Notes under the pieces: model-generated
What the model was told of the DNA's origin: nothing
The model's input: only the letters and a program-made list of their open reading frames with translations
The model's database searches: none
Assembly (NCBI GenBank): GCA_037176705.1
Contig: CM073889.1
Location: forward strand, 53,995,596 to 54,059,595
Direction: 5' to 3'
Length of the DNA stretch: 64,000 nucleotides
Source of the DNA: Molossus alvarezi
Taxonomy: Eukaryota; Chordata; Mammalia; Chiroptera; Molossidae
Translations under genes and position numbers: made by a program
Shown: in pieces, positions 1 through 11,615 of the stretch
How positions within the stretch are numbered: position 1 is the stretch's first letter
Layout: every line of letters starts with the position of its first letter

Positions 1-1936
1 GAGATCCAGTCTTCTCCTGGAAAGAACAACTAGGACAGGGCACACTGATGTGTAGAATCAAAAGTTATCCCCTTTTGTGTTCTGTGTTGGTAATGGTTTC
101 CAAGATTGCACAGTTTTCTACAACATTTCTCAAGGCGATACTTGGAATAAGTATGGTTTCTACTGTAGCAGTTTGTTTCGCCTAATTCTTAGTCAGAACA
201 GTGAACCAACCTAGGGTCTAGAATGAAATAAAGGAAAGATTGATAACTACTGGTGTTACACATGTGCCATTCTTGAAACAAAGCAACTGAACACATCTAA
301 AGTGATGTAGTTTAAACATTTGATGTGTACATCCAAGGAGAAATACATGAATGTGAAGACACTGACAATACCATGGGTGTTTCACATTGCATTTCTCTGT
401 GAGTTAGAACAAGAGGAGGGTTCTGGAGAAAAGGCACTTGTACAGTTGACCTGGGTATCAATTTCAATTAGCTACCCACACATTATGCCCGGTTTGCGCG
501 GCATAGTTTGCATTGGAGAGTTATCCAGTGTTGCATGTAAATGCAGCTGACTGCCTTCTTTCCTATACGACAAGAAAGTCAATTTGTACGAGAAGAAGAG
601 GTAACTTTTCAACATACTACTTTTCTTCCTTGGATATGAGTTGTGTGCCTGGAAGAGTCTACAAAGCATCTCGATACCAAATACAGGCTGCGCTGCAGAA
701 ATGAAACATTTTGGTTAGAGCAGTGTTCAGGTCGTGGAAATCTATACCCTATTCAGTTCTACACACATTCTCTCCATGCGTTACCAAATGAATCAGAGTC
801 ATGCCATGGATCCACGATTCATTTCACTGCTTGTGCCGATTTCCACATTAACATAAGGTGTAGATACCTGTTTTCTGCAGAGAATTGAATGTAAACCCTT
901 GTCCTCAGTGTGAAATGCTGGAATAAGCCCGTGGAAATGAACGATAACTTCCGAACTTATGCGTAAATTATCCTGTGACAAATTCAACCTATTTCTTGAT
1001 GTCTGACAGAATCATCTCCATTATAACAAGGATTCCAAAGAGTTTCAGGCCTTTGAATAATGGTCCTGGATACACATGTTTCAAGAGTATTTCCCAGAAG
1101 AACCTATGAAAATACAGTGGATAATCAAAGGTGTGCATCACTGGTGTTCTTTCTCTGCAGAATTATATAATTACATTCAGTTCAAGAGCAGCATGGAAAC
1201 CTCAATATGGTGTAGTGGCAATTGGACTGTTCAGTGGCTCTCTGTCCTAAAAACAGTGTTCCCATTGACTAACTTCTTCACATAGAGTCTAAATATGGTG
1301 AAGAAGATTCTTGGGCTATACCCACTTCACAAAACATGGAACCAACACTGGTGTTCTGTTCTGCAGATTATGTGTTAGAACAGTTGAAGAAAGTATTGAT
1401 TCAAGGTAATGTGGCAAGCTAACGTTTGCCTACGCCCTTAGACATACTTCTCACCAGAGATCGTTTCTAGGAGGGTTTATACACACCAAACCGATTCCAA
1501 ATGAACTGTGTTAGAACTCTGCAGTTCAGTTGAGGAAACTCACTTCCATGAAGCCTAGAGAGTGAGGCCTCTCCAACCATAAGCTGTTTTGGTTAAGTAC
1601 CTAAGAAATCTCTGTTTGTTAAGGTGTAATCACACGAAAACCTAGCAGTGCACGTTTCTTTCTCTTGTTCCCTACACACAATTACAAGACTTGCTGGTGC
1701 AGTCTCAGATATCCTGAATTATGGGCAAACCTCTGTGAGAGCCAGGGGCAACATTCATTGGTGGCATGTTTAAACTTGGGAAATTGAGTACCTTTGCAAG
1801 GAAAGTGTGTAGATACATGTTCTAGTAGGAAACTGATGGAATGATTGAATATTTCCATTTTGGGTCAGGAAATGCACAGATCTTGGCAAGAGTCATGTGA
1901 ATCACTTGAATATAGACACTCTCCTCGTGGTGTGGA
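1..1936 (+). repeat. Satellite unit U1 (1,936 bp), divergent copy
   Basis: Full length with no shared deletion. It carries more private variants than its neighbours: tactgtagc near 161, aataaagg at 227, ttgtgtgcc near 641, cgattcattt near 815, gcgtaaattatcc near 961, ttgatgtctg near 998, cacatagagtc near 1277, gcaagctaac near 1414 and cctacgccc near 1430. The cacatagag change puts a stop in the frame that is open for 100 codons in most other copies. Confidence 0.95.
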
Positions 1937-3872
1937 GAGATCCAGTCTTCTCCTGGAAAGAACAACTAGGACAGGGCACACTGATGTGTAGAATCAAAAG
2001 TTATCCCCTTTTGTGTTCTGTGTTGGTAATGGTTTCCAAGATTGCACAGTTTTCTACAACATTTCTCAAGGCGATACTTGGAATCAGTATGGTTTCTTCT
2101 GTAGCAGTTTGTTTCGCCTAATTCTTATTCAGAACAGTGAACCAACCTAGGGTCTAGAATGAAATAATGGAAAGATTGATAACTACTGGTGTTACACATG
2201 TGCCATTCTTGAAACAAAGCAACTGAGCACATCTAAAGTGATGTAGTTTAAACATTTGATGTGTACATCCAAGGAGAAATACATGAATGTGAAGACACTG
2301 ACAATACCATGGGTGTTTCACATTGCATTTCTCTGTGAGTTAGAACAAGAGGAGGGTTCTGGAGAAAAGGCACTTGTACAGTTGACCTGGGTATCAATTT
2401 CAATTAGCTACCCACAAATTACGCCCGGTTTGCGCGGCATAGTTTGCATTGGAGAGTTATCCAGTGTTGCATGTAAATGCAGCTGACTGCCTTCTTTCCT
2501 ATACGACAAGAAAGTCAATTTGTACGAGAAGAAGAGGTAAGTTTTCAACATACTACTTTTCTTCCTTGGATATGAGTTGTTTGCCTGGAAGAGTCTACAA
2601 AGCATCTCGATACCAAATACAGGCTGCGTTGCAGAAATGAAACATTTTGGTTAGAGCAGTGTTCAGGTCGTGGATATCTATACCCTATTCAGTTCTACAC
2701 ACATTCTCTCCATGCGTTACCAAATGAATCAGAGTCATGCCATGGATCCACGATACATTTCACTGTTTGTGCCGATTTCCACATTAACATAAGGTGCAGA
2801 TACCTGTTTTCTGCAGAGAATTGAATGTATACCCTTGTCCTCAGTGTGAAATGCTGGAATTATCCCGTGGAAATGAATGATAACTCCCGAACTTATGCTT
2901 AAAATACCCTGTGACAGATTCAACCTATTTCTTGATATCTGACAGAATCATCTCCATTATAACAAGGATTCCAAAGAGTTTCAGGCCTTTGAATAATGGT
3001 CCTGGATTCACATGTTTCAAGAGTATTTCCCAGAAGAACATATGAAAATACAGTGGATAATCAAAGGTGTGCATCACTGGTGTTCTTTCTCTGCAGAATT
3101 ATATAATTACATTCAGTTCAAGAGCAGCATGGAAACCTCAATATGGTGTAGTGGCAATTGGACTGTTCAGTGGCTCTCTGTCCTAAAAACAGTGTTCCCA
3201 TTGACTAACTTCTTCACATACTGTCTAAATATGGTGAAGAAGCTTCTTGGGCTATACCCACTTCACAAAACATGGAACCAACACTGGTGTTCTGTTCTGC
3301 AGATTATGTGTTAGAACAGTTGAGGAAAGTATAGATTCAAGGTAATTTGGCAACCTAACGTTTGCCTATGCCCTTAGACATACTTCTCACCAGAGATCGT
3401 TTCTAGGAGCGTTTATACACACCAAACCGATTCCAAACGAACTGTGTTAGAACTCTGCAGTTCAGTTGAGGAAACTCACTTCCATGAAGCCTAGAGAGTG
3501 AGGCTTCTCCAACCATAAGCTGTTTTGGTTAAGTACCTAAGAAATGTCTGTTTGTTAAGGTGTAATCACACGAAAACCTAGCAGTGCACGTTTCTTTCTC
3601 TTGTTCCCTACACACAATTACAAGACTTGCTGGTGCAGTCTCAGATATCCTGAATTATGGGCAAACCTCTGTGAGAGCCAGGGGCAACATTCATTGGTGG
3701 CATGTTTAAACTTGGGAAATTGAGTACCTTTGCAAGGAAAGTGTGTAGATACATGTTCTAGTAGGAAACTGATGGAATGATTGAATATTTCCATTTTGGG
3801 TCAGGAAATGCACAGATCTTGGCAAGAGTCATGTGAAACACTTGAATATACACACTCTCCTCGTGGTGTGGA
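1937..3872 (+). repeat. Satellite unit U2 (1,936 bp)
   Basis: Full length. Private changes are ggaatcagtatgg near 2080, cttattcagaac near 2122, ctgcgttgcag near 2625, gtggatatct near 2671 and aacatatgaaaa near 3037. It shares aagaggtaag (near 2533), gaagcttcttgg and ggtaatttgg with several of U3-U7. The left part resembles U1 and the right half is almost identical to U3. Confidence 0.95.
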
Positions 3873-5808
3873 GAGATCCAGTCTTCTCCAGGAAAGAACA
3901 AGTAGGACAGGGCACACTGATGTGTAGAATCAAAAGTTATCCCCTTTTGTGTTCTGTGTTGGTAATGGTTTCCAAGATTGCACAGTTTTCCACAACATTT
4001 CTCAAGGCGATACTTGGAATAAGTATGGTTTCCTCTGTAGCATTTTGTTTCGCCTAATGCTTAGTCAGAACAGTGAACCAACCTAGGGTCTAGAATGAAA
4101 TAATGGAAAGATTGATAACTACTGTTGTTACACATGTGCCATTCTTGAAACAAAGCAACTGAACACATCTAAAGTGATGTAGTTTAAACATTTGATGTGT
4201 ACATCCAAGGAGAAATACATGAATGTGAAGACACTGACAATACCATGGGTGTTTCACATTGCATTTCTCTGTGAGTTAGAACAAGAGGAGGGTTCTGGAG
4301 AAAAGGCACTTGTACAGTTGACCTGGGTATCAATTTCAATTAGCTACCCACAAATTACGCCCGGTTTGCGCGGCATAGTTTCCATTGTAGAGTTATCCAG
4401 TGTTGCATGTAAATGCAGCTGACTGCCTTCTTTCCTACACGACAAGAAAGTCAATTTGTACGAGAAGAAGAGGTAAGTTTTCAACATACTACTTTTCTTC
4501 CTTGGATATGAGTTGTTTGCCTGGAAGAGTCTACAAAGCATCTCGATACCAAATACAGGCTGCGCTGCAGAAATGAAACATTTTGGTTAGAGCAGTGTTC
4601 AGGTCGTGGAAATCTATACCCTATTCAGTTCTACACACATTCTCTCCATGCGTTACCAAATGAATCAGAGTCATGCCATGGATCCACGATACATTTCACT
4701 GTTTGTGCCGATTTCCACATTAACATAAGGTGCAGATACCTGTTTTCTGCAGAGAATTGAATGTATACCCTTGTCCTCAGTCTGAAATGCTGGAATTATC
4801 CCGTGGAAATGAATGATAACTCCCGAACTTATGCTTAAAATACCCTGTGACAGATTCAACCTATTTCTTGATATCTGACAGAATCATCTCCATTATAACA
4901 AGGATTCCAAAGAGTTTCAGGCCTTTGAATAATGGTCCTGGAATCACATGTTTCAAGAGTATTTCCCAGAAGAACCTATGAAAATACAGTGGATAATCAA
5001 AGGTGTGCATCACTGGTGTTCTTTCTCTGCAGAATTATATAATTACATTCAGTTCAAGAGCAGCATGGAAACCTCAATATGGTGTAGTGGCAATTGGACT
5101 GTTCAGTGGCTCTCTGTCCTAAAAACAGTGTTCCCATTGACTAACTTCTTCACATACTGTCTAAATATGGTGAAGAAGCTTCTTGGGCTATACCCACTTC
5201 ACAAAACATGGAACCAACACTGGTGTTCTGTTCTGCAGATTATGTGTTAGAACAGTTGAGGAAAGTATAGATTCAAGGTAATTTGGCAACCTAACGTTTG
5301 CCTATGCCCTTAGACATACTTCTCACCAGAGATCGTTTCTAGGAGCGTTTATACACACCAAACCGATTCCAAACGAACTGTGTTAGAACTCTGCAGTTCA
5401 GTTGAGGAAACTCACTTCCATGAAGCCTAGAGAGTGAGGCTTCTCCAACCATAAGCTGTTTTGGTTAAGTACCTAAGAAATGTCTGTTTGTTAAGGTGTA
5501 ATCACACGAAAACCTAGCAGTGCACGTTTCTTTCTCTTGTTCCCTACACACAATTACAAGACTTGCTGGTGCAGTCTCAGATATCCTGAATTATGGGCAA
5601 ACCTCTGTGAGAGCCAGGGGCAACATTCATTGGTGGCATGTTTAAACTTGGGAAATTGAGTACCTTTGCAAGGAAAGTGTGTAGATACCTGTTCTAGTAG
5701 GAAACTGATGGAATGATTGAATATTTCCATTTTGGGTCAGGAAATGCACAGATCTTGGCAACAGTCATGTGAAACACTTGAATATACACACTCTCCTCGT
5801 GGTGTGGA
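3873..5808 (+). repeat. Satellite unit U3 (1,936 bp)
   Basis: Full length. It carries tctccaggaaag, gtagcattttg and cctaatgctt in its first 200 bases, then cagtctgaaat near 4778 and cctggaatcacatg near 4937. U6 and U8 share the 5' variants; the last two are shared only with U6. Private changes include tttccattgtagag near 4379, cctacacgac near 4434 and gatacctgttc near 5685. Confidence 0.95.
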
Positions 5809-7744
5809 GAGATCCAGTCTTCTCCAAGAAAGAACAAGTAGGACAGGGCACACTGATGTGTAGAATCAAAAGTTATCCCCTTTTGTGTTCTGTGTTGGTA
5901 ATGGTTTCCAAGATTGCACAGTTTTCCACAACATTTCTCAAGGCGATACTTGGAATAAGTATGGTTTCTTCTGTAGCAGTTTGTTTCGCCTAATTCTTAG
6001 TCAGAACAGTGAACCAACCTAGGGTCTAGAATGAAATAATGGAAAGATTGATAACTACTGGTGTTACACATGTGCCATTCTTGAAACAAAGCAACTGAGC
6101 ACATCTAAAGTGATGTAGTTTAAACATTTGATGTGTACATCCAAGGAGAAATACATGAATGTGAAGACACTGACAATACCATGGGTGTTTCACATTGCAT
6201 TTCTCTGTGAGTTAGAACAAGAGGAGGGTTCTGGAGAAAAGGCACTTGTACAGTTGACCTGGGTATCAATTTCAATTAGCTACCCACAAATTACGCCCGG
6301 TTTGCGCGGCATAGTTTGCATTGGAGAGTTATCCAGTGTTGCATGTAAATGCAGCTGACTGCCTTCTTTCCTATACGACAAGAAAGTCAATTTGTACGAG
6401 AAGAAGAGGTAAGTTTTCAACATACTACTTTTCTTCCTAGGATATGAGTTGTTTGCCTGGAAGAGTCTACAAAGCATCTCGATACCAAATACAGGCTGCG
6501 CTGCAGAAATGAAACATTTTGGTTAGAGCAGTGTTCAGGTCGTGGAAATCTATACCCTATTCAGTTCTACACACATTCTCTCCATGCGTTACCAAATGAA
6601 TCAGAGTCATGCCATGGATCCACGATACATTTCACTGTTTGTGCCGATTTCCACATTAACATAAGGTGGAGATACCTGTTTTCTGCAGAGAATTGAATGT
6701 AAACCCTTGTCCTTAGTGTGAAATGCTGGAATTATCCCGTGGAAATGAATGATAACTCCTGAACTTATGCTTAAAATACCCTGTGACAGATTCAACCTAT
6801 TTCTTGATATCTGACAGAATCATCTCCATTATAACAAGGATTCCAAAGAGTTTCAGGCCTTTGAATAATGGTCCTGGATTCACATGTTTCAAGAGTATTT
6901 CCCAGAAGAACCTATGAAAATACAGTGGATAATCAAAGGTGTGCATCACTGGTGTTCTTTCTCTGCAGAATTATATAATTACATTCAGTTCAAGAGCAGC
7001 ATGGAAGCCTCAATATGGTGTAGTGGCAATTGGACTGTTCAGTGGCTCTCTGTCCTAAAAACAGTGTTCCCATTGACTAACTTCTTCACATACTGTCTAA
7101 ATATGGTGAAGAATTTTCTTGGGCTATACCCACTTCACAAAACATGGAAGCAACACTGGTGTTCTGTTCTGCAGATTATGTGTTAGAACAGTTGAGGAAA
7201 GTATAGATTCAAGGTAATTTGGCAACCTAACGTTTGCCTATGCCCTTAGACATACTTCTCACCAGAGATCGTTTCTAGGAGAGTTTATACACACCAAACC
7301 GATTCCAAACGAACTGTGTTAGAACTCTGCAGTTCAGTTGAGGAAACTCAGTTCCATGAAGCCTAGAGAGTGAGGCCTCTCCAACCATAAGCTGTTTTGG
7401 TTAAGTACCTAAGAAATGTCTGTTTGTTAAGCTGTAATCACACGAAAACCTAGCAGTGCACGTTTCTTTCTCTTGTTCCCTACACACAATTACAAGACTT
7501 GCTGGTGCAGTCTCAGATATCCTGAATTATGGGCAAAACTCTGTGAGAGCCAGGGGCAACATTCATTGGTGGCATGTTTAAACTTGGGAAATTGAGTACC
7601 TTTGCAAGGAAAGTGTGTAGATACATGTTCTAGTAGGAAACTGATGGAATGATTGAATATTTCCATTTTGGGTCAGGAAATGCACAGAACTTGGCAACAG
7701 TCATGTGAAACACTTGAATATACACACTCTCCTCGTGGTGTGGA
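5809..7744 (+). repeat. Satellite unit U4 (1,936 bp)
   Basis: Full length. The 3' half carries tggaagcctc (near 7002), gaattttcttgg (7110), atggaagcaac (7145), aggagagtttatac (7276), aagctgtaatc (7428) and cacagaacttgg (7683). This set recurs 3,871 bases downstream in U6. Private 5' changes include tctccaagaaag, cttcctaggat near 6433 and gtggagatacc near 6665. Confidence 0.95.
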
Positions 7745-10180
7745 GAGATCCAGTCGTCTCCTGGAAAGAACAAGTAGGACAGGGCACACTGATGTGTAGA
7801 ATCAAAAGTTATCCCCTTTTGTGTTCTGTGTTGGTAATGGTTTCCAAGATTGCACAGTTTTCCACAACATTTCTCAAGGCGATACTTGGAATAAGTATGG
7901 TTTCTTCTGTAGCAGTTTGTTTCGCCTAATTCTTAGTCAGAACAGTGAACCAACCTAGGGTCTACAATGAAATAATGGAAAGATTGATAACTACTGGTGT
8001 TACACATGTGCCATTCTTGAAACAAAGCAACTGAGCACATCTAAATTGATGTAGTTTAAACATTTGATGTGTACATCCAAGGAGAAATACATGAATGTGA
8101 AGACACTGACAATACCATGGGTGTTTCACATTGCATTTCTCTGTGAGTTAGAACAAGAGGAGGGTTCTGGAGAAAAGGCACTTGTACAGTTGACCTGGGT
8201 ATCAATTTCAATTAGCTACCAACAAATTACGCCCGGTTTCCGCGGCATAGTTTGCATTGGAGAGTTATCCAGTTTTGCATGTAAATGCAGCTGACTGCCT
8301 TCTTTCCTATACGACAAGAAAGTCAATTTGTAGGAGAAGAAGAGGTAACTTTCCAACATACTACTTTTCTTCCTTGGATATGAGTTGTTTGCCTGGAAGA
8401 GTCTACAAAGCATCTCGATACCAAATACAGGCTGCGCTGCAGAAATGAAACATTTTGGTTAGAGCAGTGTTCAGGTCGTGGAAATCTAGACCCTATTCAG
8501 TTCTACACACATTCTCTCCATGCGTTACCAAATGAATCAGAGTCATGCCATGGATCCACGATACATTTCACTGTTTGTGCCGATTTCCACATTAACATAA
8601 GGTGTAGATACCTGTTTTCTGCAGAGAATTGAATGTAAACCCTTGTCCTCAGTGTGAAATGCTGGAATTATCTTGTGCAAATGAATGATAACTCCCGATC
8701 TTATGCTTAAAATACCCTGTGACAGATTCAACCTATTTCTTGATATCTGACAGAATCATCTCCATTATAACAAGGGTTCCAAAGAGTTTCAGGCCTTTGA
8801 ATAATGGTCCTGGATTCACATGTTTCAAGAGTATTTCCCAGAAGAACCTATGAAAATACAGTGGATAATCAAAGGTGTGCATCACTGGTGTTCTTTCTCT
8901 GCAGAATTATATAATTACATTCAGTTCAAGAGCAGCATGGAAGCCTCAATATGGTGTAGTGGCAATTGGACTTTTCAGTGGCTCTCTGTCCTAAAAACAG
9001 TGTTCCCATTGACTAACTTCTTCACATACTGTCTAAATATGGTGAAGAAGCTTCTTGGGCTATACCCACTTCACAAAACATGGAACCAACACTGGTGTTC
9101 TGTTCTGCAGATTATGTGTTAGAACAGTTGAGGAAAGTATAGATTCAAGGTAATTTGGCAACCTAACGTTTGCCTATGCCCTTAGACATACTTCTCACCA
9201 GAGATCGTTTCTAGGAGCGTTTATACACACCAAACCGATTCCAAACGAACTGTGTTAGAACTCTGCAGTTCAGTTGAGGAAACTCACTTCCATGAAGCCT
9301 AGAGAGTGAGGCTTCTCCAACCATAAGCTGTTTTGGTTAAGTACCTAAGAAATGTCTGTTTGTTAAGGTGTAATCACACGAAAACCTAGCAGTGCACGTT
9401 TCTTTCTCTTGTTCCCTACACACAATTACAAGACTTGCTGGTGCAGTCTCAGATATCCTGAATTATGGGCAAACCTCTGTGAGAGCCAGGGGCAACATTC
9501 ATTGGTGGCATGTTTAAACTTGGGAAATTGAGTACCCTTGAAGGAAAGTGTGTAGATACATGTTCTAGTAGGAAACTGATGGAATGATTGAATATTTCCA
9601 TTTTGGGTCAGGAAATGCACAGATCTTGGCAAGAGTCATGTGAAACACTTGAATATACACACTCTCCTCGTGGTGTGGAGAGATCCAGTCTTCTCCAGGA
9701 AAGAACAAGTAGGACAGGGCACACTGATGTGTAGAATCAAAAGTTATCCCCTTTTGTGTTCTGTGTTGGTAATGGTTTCCAAGATTGCACAGTTTTCTAC
9801 AACATTTCTCAAGGCGATACTTGGAATAAGTATGGTTTCTTCTGTAGCATTTTGTTTCGCCTAATGCTTAGTCAGAACAGTGAACCAACCAAGGGTCTAG
9901 AATGAAATAATGGAAGGATTGATAACTACTGGTGTTACACATGTGCCATTCTTGAAACAAAGCAACTGAACACATCTAAAGTGATGTAGTTTAAACATTT
10001 GATGTGTACATCCAAGGAGAAATACATGAATGTGAAGACACTGACAATACCATGGGTGTTTCACATTGCATTTCTCTGTGAGTTAGAACAAGAGGAGGGT
10101 TCTGGAGAAAAGGCACTTGTACAGTTGACCTGGGTATCAATTTCAATTAGCTACCCACAAATTACGCCCGGTTTGCGCGG
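6937..10180 (+). repeat. Two-unit duplication, upstream copy
   Basis: From the 3' half of U4 through U5 into the 5' part of U6, this segment recurs 3,871 bases downstream with its private variants. The left limit lies between about 6,877 and 7,000; the right limit lies between about 9,915 and 10,183. Confidence 0.88.
7745..9679 (+). repeat. Satellite unit U5 (1,935 bp), twin of U7
   Basis: Carries del1795. With U7 it shares cagtcgtctcc, gtctacaatg, ctaaattgatg, taccaacaaatt, ggtttccgcgg, cagttttgcatg, tgtaggagaag, atctagaccc, aagggttcc and gacttttcag. It differs from U7 mainly at atcttgtgcaaatg near 8670, where U7 keeps atcccgtggaaatg. Confidence 0.95.
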
Positions 10181-11615
10181 CATAGTTTGCATTGGAGAGT
10201 TATCCAGTGTTGCATGTAAATGCAGCTGACTGCCTTCTTTCCTATACGACAAGAAAGTCAATTTGTACGAGAAGAAGAGGTAAGTTTTCAACATACTACT
10301 TTTCTTCCTTGGATTTGAGTTGTTTGCCTGGAAGAGTCTACAAAGCATCTCGATACCAAATACAGGCTGCGCTGCAGAAATGAAACATTTTGGTTAGAGC
10401 AGTGTTCAGGTCGTGGAAATCTATACCCTATTCAGTTCTACACACATTCTCTCCATGAGTTACCAAATGAATCAGAGTCATGCCATGGATCCACGATACA
10501 TTTCACTGTTTGTGCCGATTTCCACATTAACATAAGGTGCAGATACCTGTTTTCTGCAGAGAATTGAATGTATACCCTTGTCCTCAGTCTGAAATGCTGG
10601 AATTATCCCGTGGAAATGAATGATAACTCCCGAACTTATGCTTAAAATACCCTGTGACAGATTCAACCTATTTCTTGATATCTGACAGAATCATCTCCAT
10701 TATAACAAGGATTCCAAAGAGTTTCAGGCCTTTGAATAATGGTCCTGGAATCACATGTTTCAAGAGTATTTCCCAGAAGAACCTATGAAAATACAGTGGA
10801 TAATCAAAGGTGTGCATCACTGGTGTTCTTTCTCTGCAGAATTATATAATTACATTCAGTTCAAGAGTAGCATGGAAGCCTCAATATGGTGTAGTGGCAA
10901 TTGGACTGTTCAGTGGCTCTCTGTCCTAAAAACAGTGTTCCCATTGACTAACTTCTTCACATACTGTCTAAATATGGTGAAGAATTTTCTTGGGCTATAC
11001 CCACTTCACAAAACATGGAAGCAACACTGGTGTTCTGTTCTGCAGATTATGTGTTAGAACAGTTGAGGAAAGTATAGATTCAAGGTAATTTGGCAACCTA
11101 ACGTTTGCCTATGCCCTTAGACATACTTCTCACCAGAGATCGTTTCTAGGAGAGTTTATACACACCAAACCGATTCCAAACGAACTGTGTTAGAACTCTG
11201 CAGTTCAGTTGAGGAAACTCAGTTCCATGAAGCCTAGAGAGTGAGGCCTCTCCAACCATAAGCTGTTTTGGTTAAGTACCTAAGAAATGTCTGTTTGTTA
11301 AGCTGTAATCACACGAAAACCTAGCAGTGCACGTTTCTTTCTCTTGTTCCCTACACACAATTACAAGACTTGCTGGTGCAGTCTCAGATATCCTGAATTA
11401 TGGGCAAAACTCTGTGAGAGCCAGGGGCAACATTCATTGGTGGCATGTTTAAACTTGGGAAATTGAGTACCTTTGCAAGGAAAGTGTGTAGATACATGTT
11501 CTAGTAGGAAACTGATGGAATGATTGAATATTTCCATTTTGGGTCAGGAAATGCACAGAACTTGGCAACAGTCATGTGAAACACTTGAATATACACACTC
11601 TCCTCGTGGTGTGGA
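9680..11615 (+). repeat. Satellite unit U6 (1,936 bp), U3/U4 recombinant
   Basis: The 5' part carries the U3 variants (tctccaggaaag, gtagcattttg, cagtctgaaat near 10586, cctggaatcacatg near 10743). The 3' part, from atggaagcctc near 10873, carries the U4 variants (gaattttcttgg, atggaagcaac, aagctgtaatc, cacagaacttgg). The switch lies between about 10,750 and 10,870. Confidence 0.94.

Noticed and set aside
227..232. AATAAA polyadenylation-like hexamer in U1
   Set aside because: It is created by one substitution in this copy only (other copies read aataatgg), with no transcript or gene context.
310..317. GTTTAAAC palindrome, present twice per unit (also 1768-1775)
   Set aside because: An eight-base palindrome with no partner motif or spacing pattern that would indicate a function. 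It is useful only as a restriction landmark.
1742..1755. gccaggggcaac as a possible CTCF core
   Set aside because: It lacks one G of the usual run and most flanking positions of the motif, and U25, U29 and U32 carry agggacaac. Too weak to call without a matrix scan.
1897..2121. A 74-codon plus-strand frame (MKHLNI or MNHLNI start) recurring once per unit
   Set aside because: It begins at GTG rather than ATG, has no recognisable domain, and its periodic recurrence follows from the DNA repeat. In U12 and U30 the frame is altered without any compensating change.
2256..2486. A 76-codon plus-strand frame beginning MMCTSKEK
   Set aside because: delC475 shifts it in nine copies (U22-U24, U26-U28, U30, U32, U33) and U20 loses a base near its start. 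Frequent frameshifts argue against a protein product.
3012..3314. A 100-codon plus-strand frame beginning MFQEYFPEE, repeated in many units
   Set aside because: It is broken by a stop in U1, U26, U30 and U32, cut short by a frame change at del1280 in nine copies, and frameshifted at its start in U29. Most substitutions within it change the amino acid. No domain is recognisable, so there is no sign of coding constraint.
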